Assembly (NCBI GenBank): GCA_018433585.1
Contig: JAHDQW010000002.1
Location: forward strand, 62,001 to 126,000
Direction of reading: 5' to 3'
From: Candidatus Praeruminimicrobium purgamenti
GTDB taxonomy: Bacteria > Elusimicrobiota > Endomicrobiia > Endomicrobiales > Endomicrobiaceae
Length of the DNA: 64,000 bases
The notes under the pieces: model-generated
What the model saw: only the letters and a program-made list of their open reading frames with translations
Told to the model about the DNA's origin: nothing
The model's database searches: none
Made by a program: the position numbers and the translations under genes
Part shown: piece by piece, positions 45,045-54,100 of the stretch
How positions within the stretch are numbered: the stretch's first letter is position 1
Layout: every line of letters begins with the position of its first letter

Positions 45045-46580
45045 ATGGAAAAACAACTTTTTACCGACAAATTTTCTTATGTATTCGGCGATCAAAAATT
45101 TTTTAAGAAACAAAAAAGAATAGCTTTAAAAAACTGCGGGCTTATAGACCCTGAAAATATTGACGATTACATATATGCCGGCGGATATACGGCTCTTGCC
45201 AAAGTTCTTACGGAAATGACTCCGGAAGACGTTGTTAAAACCGTAAAAGATTCAGGTTTAAGAGGAAGAGGCGGAGCGGGATTCCCGACAGGAATAAAAT
45301 GGGAAGCTACGGCAAAGCAGCAAAATGACGAAAAATTCGTAGTTTGCAATGCAGATGAAGGAGATCCGGGCGCTTTTATGGACAGAAGCATAATCGAAGG
45401 AGACCCTCATTCAATCGTTGAAGGAATGGCTATAGGAGCATACGCTGTCGGCGCTTCAAAAGGCGTTGTTTATTTAAGGGCAGAATATCCTTTGGCAATA
45501 AAAAGACTTCAAAAAGCCATTGAAGACGCAAGAAAAGAAAATTTGCTCGGAAACAATATATTGGAATCGAATTTTTCTTTTGATATGGAAATAAGGCTCG
45601 GAGCAGGCGCTTTTGTCTGCGGAGAAGAAACAGCTCTTATGAATTCAATTGAAGGAAAAAGAGGAATGCCAAGAACGAGACCTCCTTTCCCTGCCGTAAG
45701 CGGATTATTTGCAAAACCTACATTATTAAACAACGTGGAAACATGGGCAAACATCTCTTCAATTATCATCAACGGAGCCGAATGGTTCTCATCGATAGGA
45801 GTCGATAAAAGCAAAGGAACAAAAGTTTTTGCTCTTGCGGGGAAAATAACAAATACAGGTCTTGCCGAAATTCCTATGGGAATGACGTTAAGAGAAATAA
45901 TATATGAAGTAGGCGGAGGAATTCCGAACGGAAAAAAATTTAAGGCTGTACAGACAGGCGGGCCGTCCGGAGGATGTCTTACGGAAAGCATGCTTGACAC
46001 AAAAATAGATTACGAATCGCTTACAAAAGCAGGATCGATTATGGGTTCCGGCGGAATGATAATAATAGACGAAACTGCATGTATGGTTAACATTGCCAAA
46101 TTCTTTTTGGAATTTACGCAGAGCGAATCATGCGGAAAATGCGTTCCTTGCAGAGAAGGAATCAAAAGAATGCTTGAAATTTTGACAAGAATTACCGACG
46201 GAGAAGGAAAAACCGGAGATATTGAAAAACTTGAAGAACTCGGCAATATGATAAAAAAAGCTTCTCTCTGCGGGCTCGGACAGTCTGCTCCAAACCCGGT
46301 CTTAAGCACAATTAAAAATTTCAGACAGGAATACGAAGAACACGTCGAACAAAAGATGTGCAGGTCTCTTGTATGCGAAAAACTTTTGACATATACGATT
46401 AACGATAAATGCATAGGCTGTTCCGCATGCAGAAGAGCCTGTCCGGCCGGAGCAATTGCCGGACTTCCGAAAGAACCTCATACAATTCATCAGGAACTCT
46501 GCATAAAATGCGGAAAATGTTACAGAAGCTGCAAATTTCACGCTATTGACAAGACATCAGTCGCAAAGGAGCAGAAATGA
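45045..46580 (+). CDS. hydB: [FeFe]-hydrogenase beta subunit, NuoF-like (HydB)
   Basis: The 511-residue protein is NuoF-like. It has the FMN/NADH-binding core [18 protein letters not shown] and [15 protein letters not shown], a SLBB-type region, the [4Fe-4S] motif [16 protein letters not shown], and a C-terminal pair of ferredoxin motifs [15 protein letters not shown] and [13 protein letters not shown]. It would bind NADH and FMN and act in flavin-based electron bifurcation or confurcation with ferredoxin. The N-terminal [2Fe-2S] domain is encoded by the preceding gene. It overlaps hydA by 4 bp. Confidence 0.94.
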   Translation: MEKQLFTDKFSYVFGDQKFFKKQKRIALKNCGLIDPENIDDYIYAGGYTALAKVLTEMTPEDVVKTVKDSGLRGRGGAGFPTGIKWEATAKQQNDEKFVVCNADEGDPGAFMDRSIIEGDPHSIVEGMAIGAYAVGASKGVVYLRAEYPLAIKRLQKAIEDARKENLLGNNILESNFSFDMEIRLGAGAFVCGEETALMNSIEGKRGMPRTRPPFPAVSGLFAKPTLLNNVETWANISSIIINGAEWFSSIGVDKSKGTKVFALAGKITNTGLAEIPMGMTLREIIYEVGGGIPNGKKFKAVQTGGPSGGCLTESMLDTKIDYESLTKAGSIMGSGGMIIIDETACMVNIAKFFLEFTQSESCGKCVPCREGIKRMLEILTRITDGEGKTGDIEKLEELGNMIKKASLCGLGQSAPNPVLSTIKNFRQEYEEHVEQKMCRSLVCEKLLTYTINDKCIGCSACRRACPAGAIAGLPKEPHTIHQELCIKCGKCYRSCKFHAIDKTSVAKEQK

Positions 46581-48349
46581 ACACGATTAAAGCTTTTATA
46601 AACGATAAAGAATATACTATTGATTCAGGGCTTACCATAATGCAAGCATGCGATTCAATAGGAATAAAAATTCCGAGATTATGCTACCATCCTAAACTTT
46701 CAATTTCAAGCGGATGCAGAATCTGCATAGTTGAAGTCGAAGGAATGAGAAACTTTGTCGCTTCATGCTCATACCCGATATCTGAAGGAATGAAAATTCA
46801 CACAAATACCGACGCAGTAAGAAAAGCGAGAAAAGATATTCTTGAATTAATACTGGACAACCATCCTAAGGACTGCAACGCCTGCGTAAGAGACGAAGTA
46901 TGCGAACTTCAGCAGCTGGCATCAACTATAGGATTAAGAGAAAGGAAATTTGAAGGAGTAAGAAGAGAAAAATATGTTGACGATTCTTCCCCTTCAATAG
47001 TCAACAACCATGAAAAATGCATACTTTGCGGAAGATGCGTAAAGGTGTGCTCCCAGATACAAAACATTTCCGCAATTGATTATGCAAACAGAGGTTTTGA
47101 CACAGTCATAGTTCCCGCATTTAATGACAAAATAGCAAACAGCGTCTGTACTTTATGCGGTCAATGCGTAAACGTATGTCCTACGGCGGCGCTTACTGAA
47201 AAGAATTACACTCAGGACGTTTTTGCTTTGCTCAATGACAAAACAAAAATAAAAATAGCGCAGGTAGCTCCTTCTGTAAGAGTTGCAATAGGTGAAGCTT
47301 TCGGAATCCCTGCCGGAAACAATATGGAAAGAGAAATCGCCCATGCGTTAAAACTTCTCGGGTTTGATTATGTTTTTGATTCACAATTCTCGGCTGATTT
47401 GACTATAATGGAAGAAGCAAGCGAACTCCTTGAAAGATTAAACGGAAAAGGAAAACTTCCTATGATAACGTCCTGTTCTTCAGGATGGATGAAAGCATTG
47501 GAACAGTTTCACCCTGATTTAATAGACAACGTTTCAACATGCAAATCTCCTATGTCCATGATGAGCTCAATCGTAAAAACCTATTTTGCAGATAAAATAG
47601 GCAGAAAACCTTCAGAAATAGCAAACGTCGCAATAATGTGCTGCGTGGCTAAAAAATACGAAGCCAAAAGACCTGAGCTTGCAATGGAAGACGGAACTCC
47701 GGCGACAGACTATGTTATTACAACCAGAGAACTCGCATGGATGATTAAGTCAGCAGGTATTGATTTTAAAAATCTCAAAGGACAGGATTTTGATGCTCCT
47801 CTGGGACTGTCAACAGGAGCTGCGACGATTTTCGGCGTTACGGGCGGCGTAATGGAAGCGGCGATAAGAACCGCTTATGAACTCGCGACAAAGAAACCTT
47901 TGGAAAATATTGATATAACGGCAGTAAGAGGAAATGAAGGAATAAAAGAAGGTTCTATAGAAATAAACGGAAAAGAAATAAGAGTCGCTGTTGCAAGCGG
48001 ACTCGGCAATGCGCACAAATTGCTTGAAATTGTAAAAAAAGATCCTGAAAGATACCATTTTATAGAAATAATGGCCTGTCCCGGAGGATGCATAGGCGGA
48101 GGCGGTCAGCCTTATTCGGGTATCAGAGATTTGCCTTTTGATCCTAAACTCGTAAGCGAAAGGGCAAAAGCTCTTTATAAATCCGACGAATTAAATAAAA
48201 TAAGAAGAAGCCATGAAAATCCTGCGATAATCAAGTTATACGATGAGTTTTTAGGCAAACCTTTAGGCGAGAAATCTCATAAATATCTTCATACTCATTA
48301 CAAACAAAAATTTCCTAAGGGAATAATTCGCAAAAGCAAGGAGAAATAA
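46577..48349 (+). CDS. hydA: [FeFe]-hydrogenase catalytic alpha subunit (HydA)
   Basis: The 590-residue protein has an N-terminal [2Fe-2S] domain (Cys36, 47, 50, 64), a His-ligated [4Fe-4S] site (H96, C100, C103, C109), two [4Fe-4S] ferredoxin motifs (C148 to C201 region), and the H-cluster domain. The L1 loop is TSCSSGW (298-304), L2 MCCVAKKYE (354-362) and L3 [16 protein letters not shown] (497-512, Cys501 and Cys505). The L1 and L2 loops differ from the common TSCCPxW and MPCxxKKxE. It makes or uses H2 with the HydB and HydC subunits. It overlaps hydB by 4 bp. Confidence 0.95.
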   Translation: MNTIKAFINDKEYTIDSGLTIMQACDSIGIKIPRLCYHPKLSISSGCRICIVEVEGMRNFVASCSYPISEGMKIHTNTDAVRKARKDILELILDNHPKDCNACVRDEVCELQQLASTIGLRERKFEGVRREKYVDDSSPSIVNNHEKCILCGRCVKVCSQIQNISAIDYANRGFDTVIVPAFNDKIANSVCTLCGQCVNVCPTAALTEKNYTQDVFALLNDKTKIKIAQVAPSVRVAIGEAFGIPAGNNMEREIAHALKLLGFDYVFDSQFSADLTIMEEASELLERLNGKGKLPMITSCSSGWMKALEQFHPDLIDNVSTCKSPMSMMSSIVKTYFADKIGRKPSEIANVAIMCCVAKKYEAKRPELAMEDGTPATDYVITTRELAWMIKSAGIDFKNLKGQDFDAPLGLSTGAATIFGVTGGVMEAAIRTAYELATKKPLENIDITAVRGNEGIKEGSIEINGKEIRVAVASGLGNAHKLLEIVKKDPERYHFIEIMACPGGCIGGGGQPYSGIRDLPFDPKLVSERAKALYKSDELNKIRRSHENPAIIKLYDEFLGKPLGEKSHKYLHTHYKQKFPKGIIRKSKEK

Positions 48350-48353
48350 AAAC

Positions 48354-48860
48354 ATGACTTCACATATACATAACCAGGAAGAAATTAATAAACAAATTAA
48401 AGATTTTATAGCAGAAATATTAAAGCAGGACAGACCTGACTCGCATTTAATAACTGTTTTGCATAAAGCCCAGGAACTTAACGGTTACCTTTCAAGAGAG
48501 GTCATGGATCTAGTCTCGCAGGAAATGAACATTCCTACTTCAACAATATGGGGCGTTGCGACTTTTTATCATTATTTTAAATTAAATCCTATAGGCAAAT
48601 ACAATATTTCAGTTTGTATGGGAACGGCATGTTACGTTAAAGGAGCCAGTGAAATACTTGAAACTTTAAAAGAAGAATTAGGAATAGGCGTAGGAGAAAC
48701 GACTGAAGATATGTTGTTCTCCATGCATGAAGCAAGGTGCATAGGCGCCTGCGGACTCGCTCCGGTCGCAATGATAAACGATAAAATATACGGCGAATTG
48801 ACGCCTAAAAAAATTACGGATATTATAAATAAACTGAGAAAAGAGGAAGAAACAAAATAA
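48354..48860 (+). CDS. hydC: [FeFe]-hydrogenase gamma subunit, NuoE-like (HydC)
   Basis: The 168-residue protein is NuoE-like. A helical N-terminus (LITVLHKAQELNGYLSREVMDLVSQEM) is followed by a thioredoxin-like [2Fe-2S] domain with CMGTACYVKG and ARCIGACGLAPV, the four cluster Cys. It would complete the NADH-linked hydrogenase together with the three genes before it. It lies 4 bp after hydA. No strong terminator is visible behind it. Confidence 0.94.
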   Translation: MTSHIHNQEEINKQIKDFIAEILKQDRPDSHLITVLHKAQELNGYLSREVMDLVSQEMNIPTSTIWGVATFYHYFKLNPIGKYNISVCMGTACYVKGASEILETLKEELGIGVGETTEDMLFSMHEARCIGACGLAPVAMINDKIYGELTPKKITDIINKLRKEEETK

Positions 48861-48961
48861 AATTATGCCTGTTTAAATAAGGCGCAGATATTTTATTATC
48901 GTTTTTTTAATTATTTTTGAATGCAGCGGCAATAATATAGTTTATTGATTCTTTAAATAAA

Positions 48962-49597
48962 ATGAAAAGATTTTTTCTCTCTAACGTATTCTTCCTGCTG
49001 GTTTTGACTCTGTCTGTATTTACTATATACGGAAAAAGTATTTTTTTCGGTTTTTCATATTATGACGACGATTCGCTTATAATAGACAATGTAAACTATA
49101 TATCCGACATAAGAAACATACCTTACTTTTTTACGGAATCGTGTTTTCATTCTAAAGATTATTTGTATTACAGACCTCTTTTGACTCTTTCTTTTTCCAT
49201 AGAGTCATTATTATTTAAGACAAATCCAGAAATATATCACTTTGACAACATTCTCCTTTTTCTTGCAGCCGTATTTCTGATATACATTCTGTTATTGAAA
49301 CTGAATTTTAATAAAAATCTGTCAAAATTAGTTTGTTTTTTGTTTTCCGTACATCCCGTGTTTACTTCATGCATAGTGTGGATTCCTGCAAGAAACGACA
49401 CACTGTTCGTAATTTTTTTATGTCTGTCTTTAATTTGTTTTATCAACTATCTCAATTACAACAAAATCAAATTATTTATACTTCAGTGTTTATTTTTTAC
49501 CGCGGCATTATTTACAAAAGAAACGGCAATTGTTCTGATACCTGTTTATTGTCTGCTGATATACGTTTTAACTATAAAGTTTCAAAGAAACAAATAA
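48962..49597 (+). CDS. Membrane glycosyltransferase-like protein, N-terminal part (TMTC/GT39-like); possibly split gene
   Basis: The 211-residue product has several membrane helices and an early acidic motif YYDDDSLIIDN, then YRPLLTLSFSIE and FHSKDY, the pattern of the O-mannosyltransferase-like/TMTC-type membrane proteins that carry C-terminal TPRs. It ends after the stretch FTKETAIVLIPVYCLL, midway through the expected membrane domain. Its TAA stop overlaps an ATG (TAATG) of the next frame, which continues the same type of protein with membrane helices and TPRs. The two together make the usual length of about 520 residues. Confidence 0.75.
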   Translation: MKRFFLSNVFFLLVLTLSVFTIYGKSIFFGFSYYDDDSLIIDNVNYISDIRNIPYFFTESCFHSKDYLYYRPLLTLSFSIESLLFKTNPEIYHFDNILLFLAAVFLIYILLLKLNFNKNLSKLVCFLFSVHPVFTSCIVWIPARNDTLFVIFLCLSLICFINYLNYNKIKLFILQCLFFTAALFTKETAIVLIPVYCLLIYVLTIKFQRNK

Positions 49598-50517
49598 TGT
49601 ATAACCTGTATGTACTGCCGGCCATTTTGGCTGCATATTTTATTCTGCGGGCAAAAGCCGTTCCTGAACCGGATTTAATATATTTTATTGCGAACTGGAA
49701 ATTATCGGTTACTGAAATTTTGACAGGATTAGCTGCATATACTGATAAATTTTTGTTTCCCGACTATATCCCTGTAATACTGTACAATGTATCTCTTGAT
49801 ACTGGAACAATTATTGTTAACATAGCTGCAATATTAATAATTGTGTTTTTTTGTTACAAAAGATATATAACAAAAAAAACAGTATTATTCGGATTGTTCT
49901 GGATAACGGCATTTTTAATTCCTACTTTTATGCAGAGGGAATATGCTTTTTTACTTCACAGATTTATGCCTGCATCAATAGGAGCGATAATAATAATAAC
50001 TGCCGCAGCCGAAAAAATTTTGGAAAAGAATAAAAACATAAAAATTTATTTTGTAATTTTCTTTGTGCTGCTTGCGGCTGTTTTTTCATATTTATCTTAT
50101 CTGCAGGAAAACAAATATAAAAATGCCAATAAATACTGGATATACGCCTATACCGACGCAAAAAACTATCATATAGTCTGTCAGGGGCTGGCAAAAAGAT
50201 ATCTGTACGCCGGAAATTATAAAAGAGCAAAAGAACTGTTGTTTGAGGCTAAAAAACTTAAAAATCTTTACAGTTATGATTTGGACATAGCGACTGTATC
50301 TATTGCCGAAGGAAAACTTGACGAAGCCGAAAACAGACTTTTAAGGCTTATCAAATTGAAAGAGACAGAACCCGCTCTGCGTTATCTGAGCGAAATTTAT
50401 CTGGCAAAAGGCGATATACAAAAATCTTTTTTTTACGCCGAAAAAGCATTGGCGGCAGATTCAGACGATAAACTTTTACTGAAGCATATCGAAAAATTAA
50501 AATCTTTAAACCGTTGA
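49597..50517 (+). CDS. Membrane/TPR protein, C-terminal part of the split TMTC-like pair
   Basis: The 306-residue frame starts at the ATG at 49597 (MYNLYVLPAILAAYFILRAK), holds about five membrane helices, then soluble TPR-like helices from about residue 185 (AKNYHIVCQGLAKRYLYAGNYKRAKELLFEAKKL and further repeats to the end). The open frame extends upstream of this ATG, but the upstream part overlaps the preceding gene in another frame and codes for an unlikely cysteine-rich peptide. It may be translated by coupling at TAATG, or the pair may be one gene broken by a frameshift. Confidence 0.7.
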   Translation: MYNLYVLPAILAAYFILRAKAVPEPDLIYFIANWKLSVTEILTGLAAYTDKFLFPDYIPVILYNVSLDTGTIIVNIAAILIIVFFCYKRYITKKTVLFGLFWITAFLIPTFMQREYAFLLHRFMPASIGAIIIITAAAEKILEKNKNIKIYFVIFFVLLAAVFSYLSYLQENKYKNANKYWIYAYTDAKNYHIVCQGLAKRYLYAGNYKRAKELLFEAKKLKNLYSYDLDIATVSIAEGKLDEAENRLLRLIKLKETEPALRYLSEIYLAKGDIQKSFFYAEKALAADSDDKLLLKHIEKLKSLNR

Positions 50518-50541
50518 AAATAAAAAAACACCGGCAAAATA

Positions 50542-50720
50542 TTGTTTTTTTTATTCATTAATTGATATAATTACGTTATGTTAAACGGTTTTAATTCTGA
50601 AGAAATACCATAACAGCCACAATCCTTAAATCAAAGACGATTACAGGTAATTAAAATCCTGACATTTTTGAACATCAAGATTTTAATTTAGCACAAAAAT
50701 ACACATAAAGAAGAAAAAAA
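50542..50720 (+). promoter_or_regulatory. hydG promoter and leader with an inverted repeat
   Basis: A TATAAT -10 box (50566-50571) with TTGTTT 18 bp upstream (50542-50547) would give a leader of about 140 bases before hydG. The leader contains a perfect 10-bp inverted repeat, AATTAAAATC (50649-50658) and GATTTTAATT (50679-50688), with a 20-base loop. An 11-codon open frame (50578-50613, MLNGFNSEEIP) lies near the 5' end. Regulation through these is only a suggestion. Confidence 0.4.
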
Positions 50721-52109
50721 ATGAAACATATTAACGATGAAAAAATAAACAAACTGATAAACGCCCCGCAGTGCAGCCGCGAAGAATTCGACTTAATCAT
50801 TGAAAAAGCGAAAAAACTGCAGAGGCTTACTACGGAAGAATCTGCAAAACTTCTTAATATAAAAGATAAAAACTTAACGGATATTATTTTTAGAACCGCC
50901 GAAGATGTAAAAAATACAATTTACGGTAAAAGAGTAGTACTGTTTGTTCCCCTCTATATAAGCAATATATGCGCAAACGACTGCATTTATTGTTCTTTCT
51001 GCAAAACGAATAAAACGACTATAAGGAAAAAACTTTCTATAGACGAAATAAAAGAGCAGACAAGAATCCTTCTTGAAAGAGGACATAAAAGAATTCTTTT
51101 AGTAGCCGCCGAAGAAGCAAACGAAGACAGCAATATAAATTATTATGTTGACGCCGTAAAAGCCGTTTATTCCGTAAGCGTAGGCACTAACAGAATAAAA
51201 AGAGTTAACTTTAACTGCGCTCCTTTAAGCATTGAAAACTTTAAAAAGCTTAAAGCTTCGGGAATAGGAACGTTTCAGATTTTTCAGGAAACTTATCATG
51301 ACGCAACTTACAGAAAGCTGCACAGATCAGGTCCGAAAACAGACCCTGACAACAGATTAGACGCGATAGACAGGGCTTTTAAAGCAGGTATTGACGATGT
51401 CGGAATAGGTCCGCTGTACGGGCTCTATAACTATAAGTTTGAAACTCTTGCTATGTTTGAACACATCGCATACCTGGAAAAAGAATTTGGATTAGGTCCT
51501 CATACCATATCAGTTCCGAGATTAGAACCTACTTACGGTTCAGAATTTATACAGGATAAAGAAAATATTATCCCTGATGAAGAATTTAAAAAAATGGTCG
51601 CCGTTATAAGATTATCCGTGCCTTATACTGGAATTATTATGTCTACAAGAGAAAGCGCTCATATGAGAAACGAGCTTTTAAATTTAGGTGTTTCGCAAAT
51701 CAGCGCAGAATCAAGAGTTTCTCCAGGCGGATATGAAAGAAGCGATGATCATAATGCAATTCCAAACGTGCAGTTTATGTTAAGCGACCAGAGGACAATT
51801 GAGGAAGTTATTGCAGATTTGGTTAAATTCGGTTATATTCCGAGTTTCTGCGCGGCATGTTACAGAAAAGAAAGAACCGGCAAAGTTTTTATGTCAATAG
51901 CAAAACCCGGCAATATAAAAGAAAAATGCACAATAAACGCCCTGATTACTTTTAAAGAATATATTGAAGATTTCGGCAACGAAGAATTAAAAAAACAAGG
52001 CGGCATATTGATTGAAAAAAAGATGGCAGAACTCAATGAATACGACAGAGAAGTTGTGAATCATTTTTTTGAAAACATAAGAAAAGGCAACAGAGACGAA
52101 TTTATTTAA
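50721..52109 (+). CDS. hydG: [FeFe]-hydrogenase maturation radical SAM tyrosine lyase HydG
   Basis: The 462-residue protein has the radical SAM motif CANDCIYC (Cys84, Cys88, Cys91) and the HydG-specific C-terminal motif CAACYRKERTGK followed by another Cys after 22 residues (CX2CX22C), which binds the dangler-iron cluster. It cleaves tyrosine to make CO and cyanide for the H-cluster. The C-terminal motif separates it from ThiH. HydF follows 11 bp later; HydE is not in the window. Confidence 0.96.
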   Translation: MKHINDEKINKLINAPQCSREEFDLIIEKAKKLQRLTTEESAKLLNIKDKNLTDIIFRTAEDVKNTIYGKRVVLFVPLYISNICANDCIYCSFCKTNKTTIRKKLSIDEIKEQTRILLERGHKRILLVAAEEANEDSNINYYVDAVKAVYSVSVGTNRIKRVNFNCAPLSIENFKKLKASGIGTFQIFQETYHDATYRKLHRSGPKTDPDNRLDAIDRAFKAGIDDVGIGPLYGLYNYKFETLAMFEHIAYLEKEFGLGPHTISVPRLEPTYGSEFIQDKENIIPDEEFKKMVAVIRLSVPYTGIIMSTRESAHMRNELLNLGVSQISAESRVSPGGYERSDDHNAIPNVQFMLSDQRTIEEVIADLVKFGYIPSFCAACYRKERTGKVFMSIAKPGNIKEKCTINALITFKEYIEDFGNEELKKQGGILIEKKMAELNEYDREVVNHFFENIRKGNRDEFI

Positions 52110-52120
52110 GGAAGGATTTT

Positions 52121-53347
52121 ATGAACAGACCACCAAGGTCGCTTACAATATACATAGGAATTTTCGGCAGAACAAATGTAGGAAAATCAACTTTGGTAAA
52201 CTATATTTCAGGTCAGGATACTTCAATAGTATCTAAAGTTGCGGGAACAACCACAGACGCCGTCTATAAAATTATGGAACTGCTTCCTATAGGTCCCGTA
52301 ACTCTTGTAGATACCGCAGGACTTGACGACAGTTCAATTTTATCAAAAGAGAGAATAGACAGAACAAATAAAGTTTTCACTCTTACTGATGTCGCCGTAA
52401 TAGTCACAGAACCTAATGTTTGGACTCAATATGAAAAAAATATCGTTTTAGAACTCACGCGAAGAAAAACCCCGTTTATAGTTTTTGTAAATAATTATAA
52501 AGATGAACAATTGTCCGATTCTTTTGTTGAGTCAATAAAAGAATATAAAGTCCAACATTCTAAATTACTCAACGAACAGTCTTACAGGGAAGCATTTTTA
52601 AATGAATTCAAAAGAAATCTTCTCGATATTATTCCTGAAGAAACTCTTAATCTTCAGCCGCTTACAGATAACGTTATCAAAACTCACCAGACTGCGATTT
52701 TGGTTGTTCCTATAGATTTGGGAGCTCCTAAAGGCAGACTGATTCTTCCTCAGGTACAAATGATAAGAGAAGCCCTTGATATAAGCGCTATGGTTTATAT
52801 AGTGAAAGATACGGAGCTTCAAAGATGCCTTGACAGTTTAAAAAATAAGCCCGACATTGTAATTTGCGATTCACAGGTTGTTAAGAAAGTTGTCGATATT
52901 ATTCCTAAAGACGTATTGTTCACGACTTTTTCAATTATCTTCACATCAAACAGAGCCGATTTTAAAATTATGCTTAAGGGCATAGAAGCATTAAAAAACT
53001 TAAAAAAAGATGACAGAATATTAATAGCCGAAGCTTGCAGCCATCATGCGAGCAAAGATGATATCGGAAGAATCAAAATACCAAAATGGCTTAGTTCACA
53101 TCTCGGATTTGATGTTAAATATGACGTATGCGCCGGTATGGATTATCCTAAAGACATAAAAAAATATTCGCTTATTATCCATTGCGGCGGATGTATGATA
53201 AACAAAAAACAAATGATTTCACGCCTGAACTATGCAATTGAAAATAATGTGCCTATCACAAATTACGGCATGGTAATTTCTTTCATTAACAATACTCTCG
53301 ACAGAGTTATAGAACCTTTTATAAAAGCAGAGAAAACCGGTAATTAA
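52121..53347 (+). CDS. hydF: [FeFe]-hydrogenase maturation GTPase HydF
   Basis: The 408-residue protein has an N-terminal GTPase domain with P-loop GRTNVGKST (15-23) and GTTTD switch, a dimerisation region, and a C-terminal cluster-binding domain with Cys306 (ACSHHAS) and Cys355/Cys358 (IHCGGC), the CxHx..HCxxC-type ligands. HydF is the scaffold that delivers the [2Fe] subcluster to HydA. Its stop codon lies inside the stem of the terminator that follows. Confidence 0.96.
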   Translation: MNRPPRSLTIYIGIFGRTNVGKSTLVNYISGQDTSIVSKVAGTTTDAVYKIMELLPIGPVTLVDTAGLDDSSILSKERIDRTNKVFTLTDVAVIVTEPNVWTQYEKNIVLELTRRKTPFIVFVNNYKDEQLSDSFVESIKEYKVQHSKLLNEQSYREAFLNEFKRNLLDIIPEETLNLQPLTDNVIKTHQTAILVVPIDLGAPKGRLILPQVQMIREALDISAMVYIVKDTELQRCLDSLKNKPDIVICDSQVVKKVVDIIPKDVLFTTFSIIFTSNRADFKIMLKGIEALKNLKKDDRILIAEACSHHASKDDIGRIKIPKWLSSHLGFDVKYDVCAGMDYPKDIKKYSLIIHCGGCMINKKQMISRLNYAIENNVPITNYGMVISFINNTLDRVIEPFIKAEKTGN

Positions 53348-53361
53348 AATTACCGGTTTTC
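53332..53361. terminator. Strong rho-independent terminator after hydF
   Basis: A perfect 14-bp inverted repeat (GAAAACCGGTAATT at 53332-53345 and its complement at 53348-53361, loop AA) overlaps the hydF stop codon and is followed on the plus strand by TTAATTTTT. The symmetry lets it also end the converging minus-strand transcript that leaves the GT2 gene. Confidence 0.85.
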
Positions 53362-53396
53362 TTAATTTTTATCTAAATACAGAAAAAATGTTTCTA

Positions 53397-54092
53397 TTAA
53401 CGAATTCTCAATTTTAGAACTTTTATCAAATATTTAACAAGAGTCCACGGTTTCAATTTTGACTCTCCCGAAACACGCTCAAGAAAATCTATGGGATATT
53501 CTTTTATTAAAGCTTTGGAAAGCTTGGAAAAATATAACATCTCAGTAACTATGAAAGGATCTGCGGCGGTCAGCTTATTAATAAAACTCTTTACAGTTTC
53601 ACACTTAAACATTCTGTATCCTGAAGTAGGATCACAGATATTAACCCCTAAAACTATTTTTAAATACATTCTTGAAAAAAAGCTTATTGACTGCCTTAAT
53701 ATTCCTCTTTGCGTATCCGAACCGCCTGTTACATATCTTGACCCGATAACAACATCGCATGTATTGATTATTTCTCTGAAATTTTTAATATACTTAGGAT
53801 TATGCGAGCCGTCTCCGTCAAGTTCAACTATATGCTTTGCATCATGTTCCAAACACCACTTAAAAGCGTCTATACCTGCATATCCTCTGCCTCTGTTTGT
53901 CTTTCTTAAAAGAAGATGAACTCTGGAATCTTTTTTTGATATTTCTTCGACAATTTTATAAGTCCCGTCAGGAGACACATCATCCGCCACCAAAACCTCA
54001 ATATCTTTAAGACCGCAGTTTAGAATATCATTTATCACTTTTTCTATATTCGTCGCTTCATTGTAAGTACAAACTACAGCAAGAGTATCCAT
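53397..54092 (-). CDS. GT2 glycosyltransferase, polyprenol-phosphate mannose synthase-like
   Basis: The 231-residue protein is a GT-A fold family 2 transferase: CTYNEATNIE at the N-terminus, DDVSPDGT near residue 40 and the DXD-type motif ELDGDGSHNP near 90. The size and motifs fit the dolichyl/undecaprenyl-phosphate mannose synthase (DPM1) group. No membrane segment is visible at the C-terminus. It is the last gene of the minus-strand cluster 53397-63305, 8 bp after the GT9 gene. Confidence 0.88.
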   Translation of the reverse strand: MDTLAVVCTYNEATNIEKVINDILNCGLKDIEVLVADDVSPDGTYKIVEEISKKDSRVHLLLRKTNRGRGYAGIDAFKWCLEHDAKHIVELDGDGSHNPKYIKNFREIINTCDVVIGSRYVTGGSDTQRGILRQSISFFSRMYLKIVLGVNICDPTSGYRMFKCETVKSFINKLTAADPFIVTEMLYFSKLSKALIKEYPIDFLERVSGESKLKPWTLVKYLIKVLKLRIR

Positions 54093-54100
54093 TTTATCCT

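Noticed and set aside
49575-49600. Programmed -1 frameshift joining the split membrane-TPR frames
   Set aside because: The sequence before the stop (AGA AAC AAA TAA) is not an X XXY YYZ slippery heptamer and no following stem-loop is obvious; TAATG coupling or an indel explains it better.
50578-50613. 11-codon leader peptide before hydG
   Set aside because: No ribosome-binding site and no run of regulatory codons; mentioned only as part of the leader.
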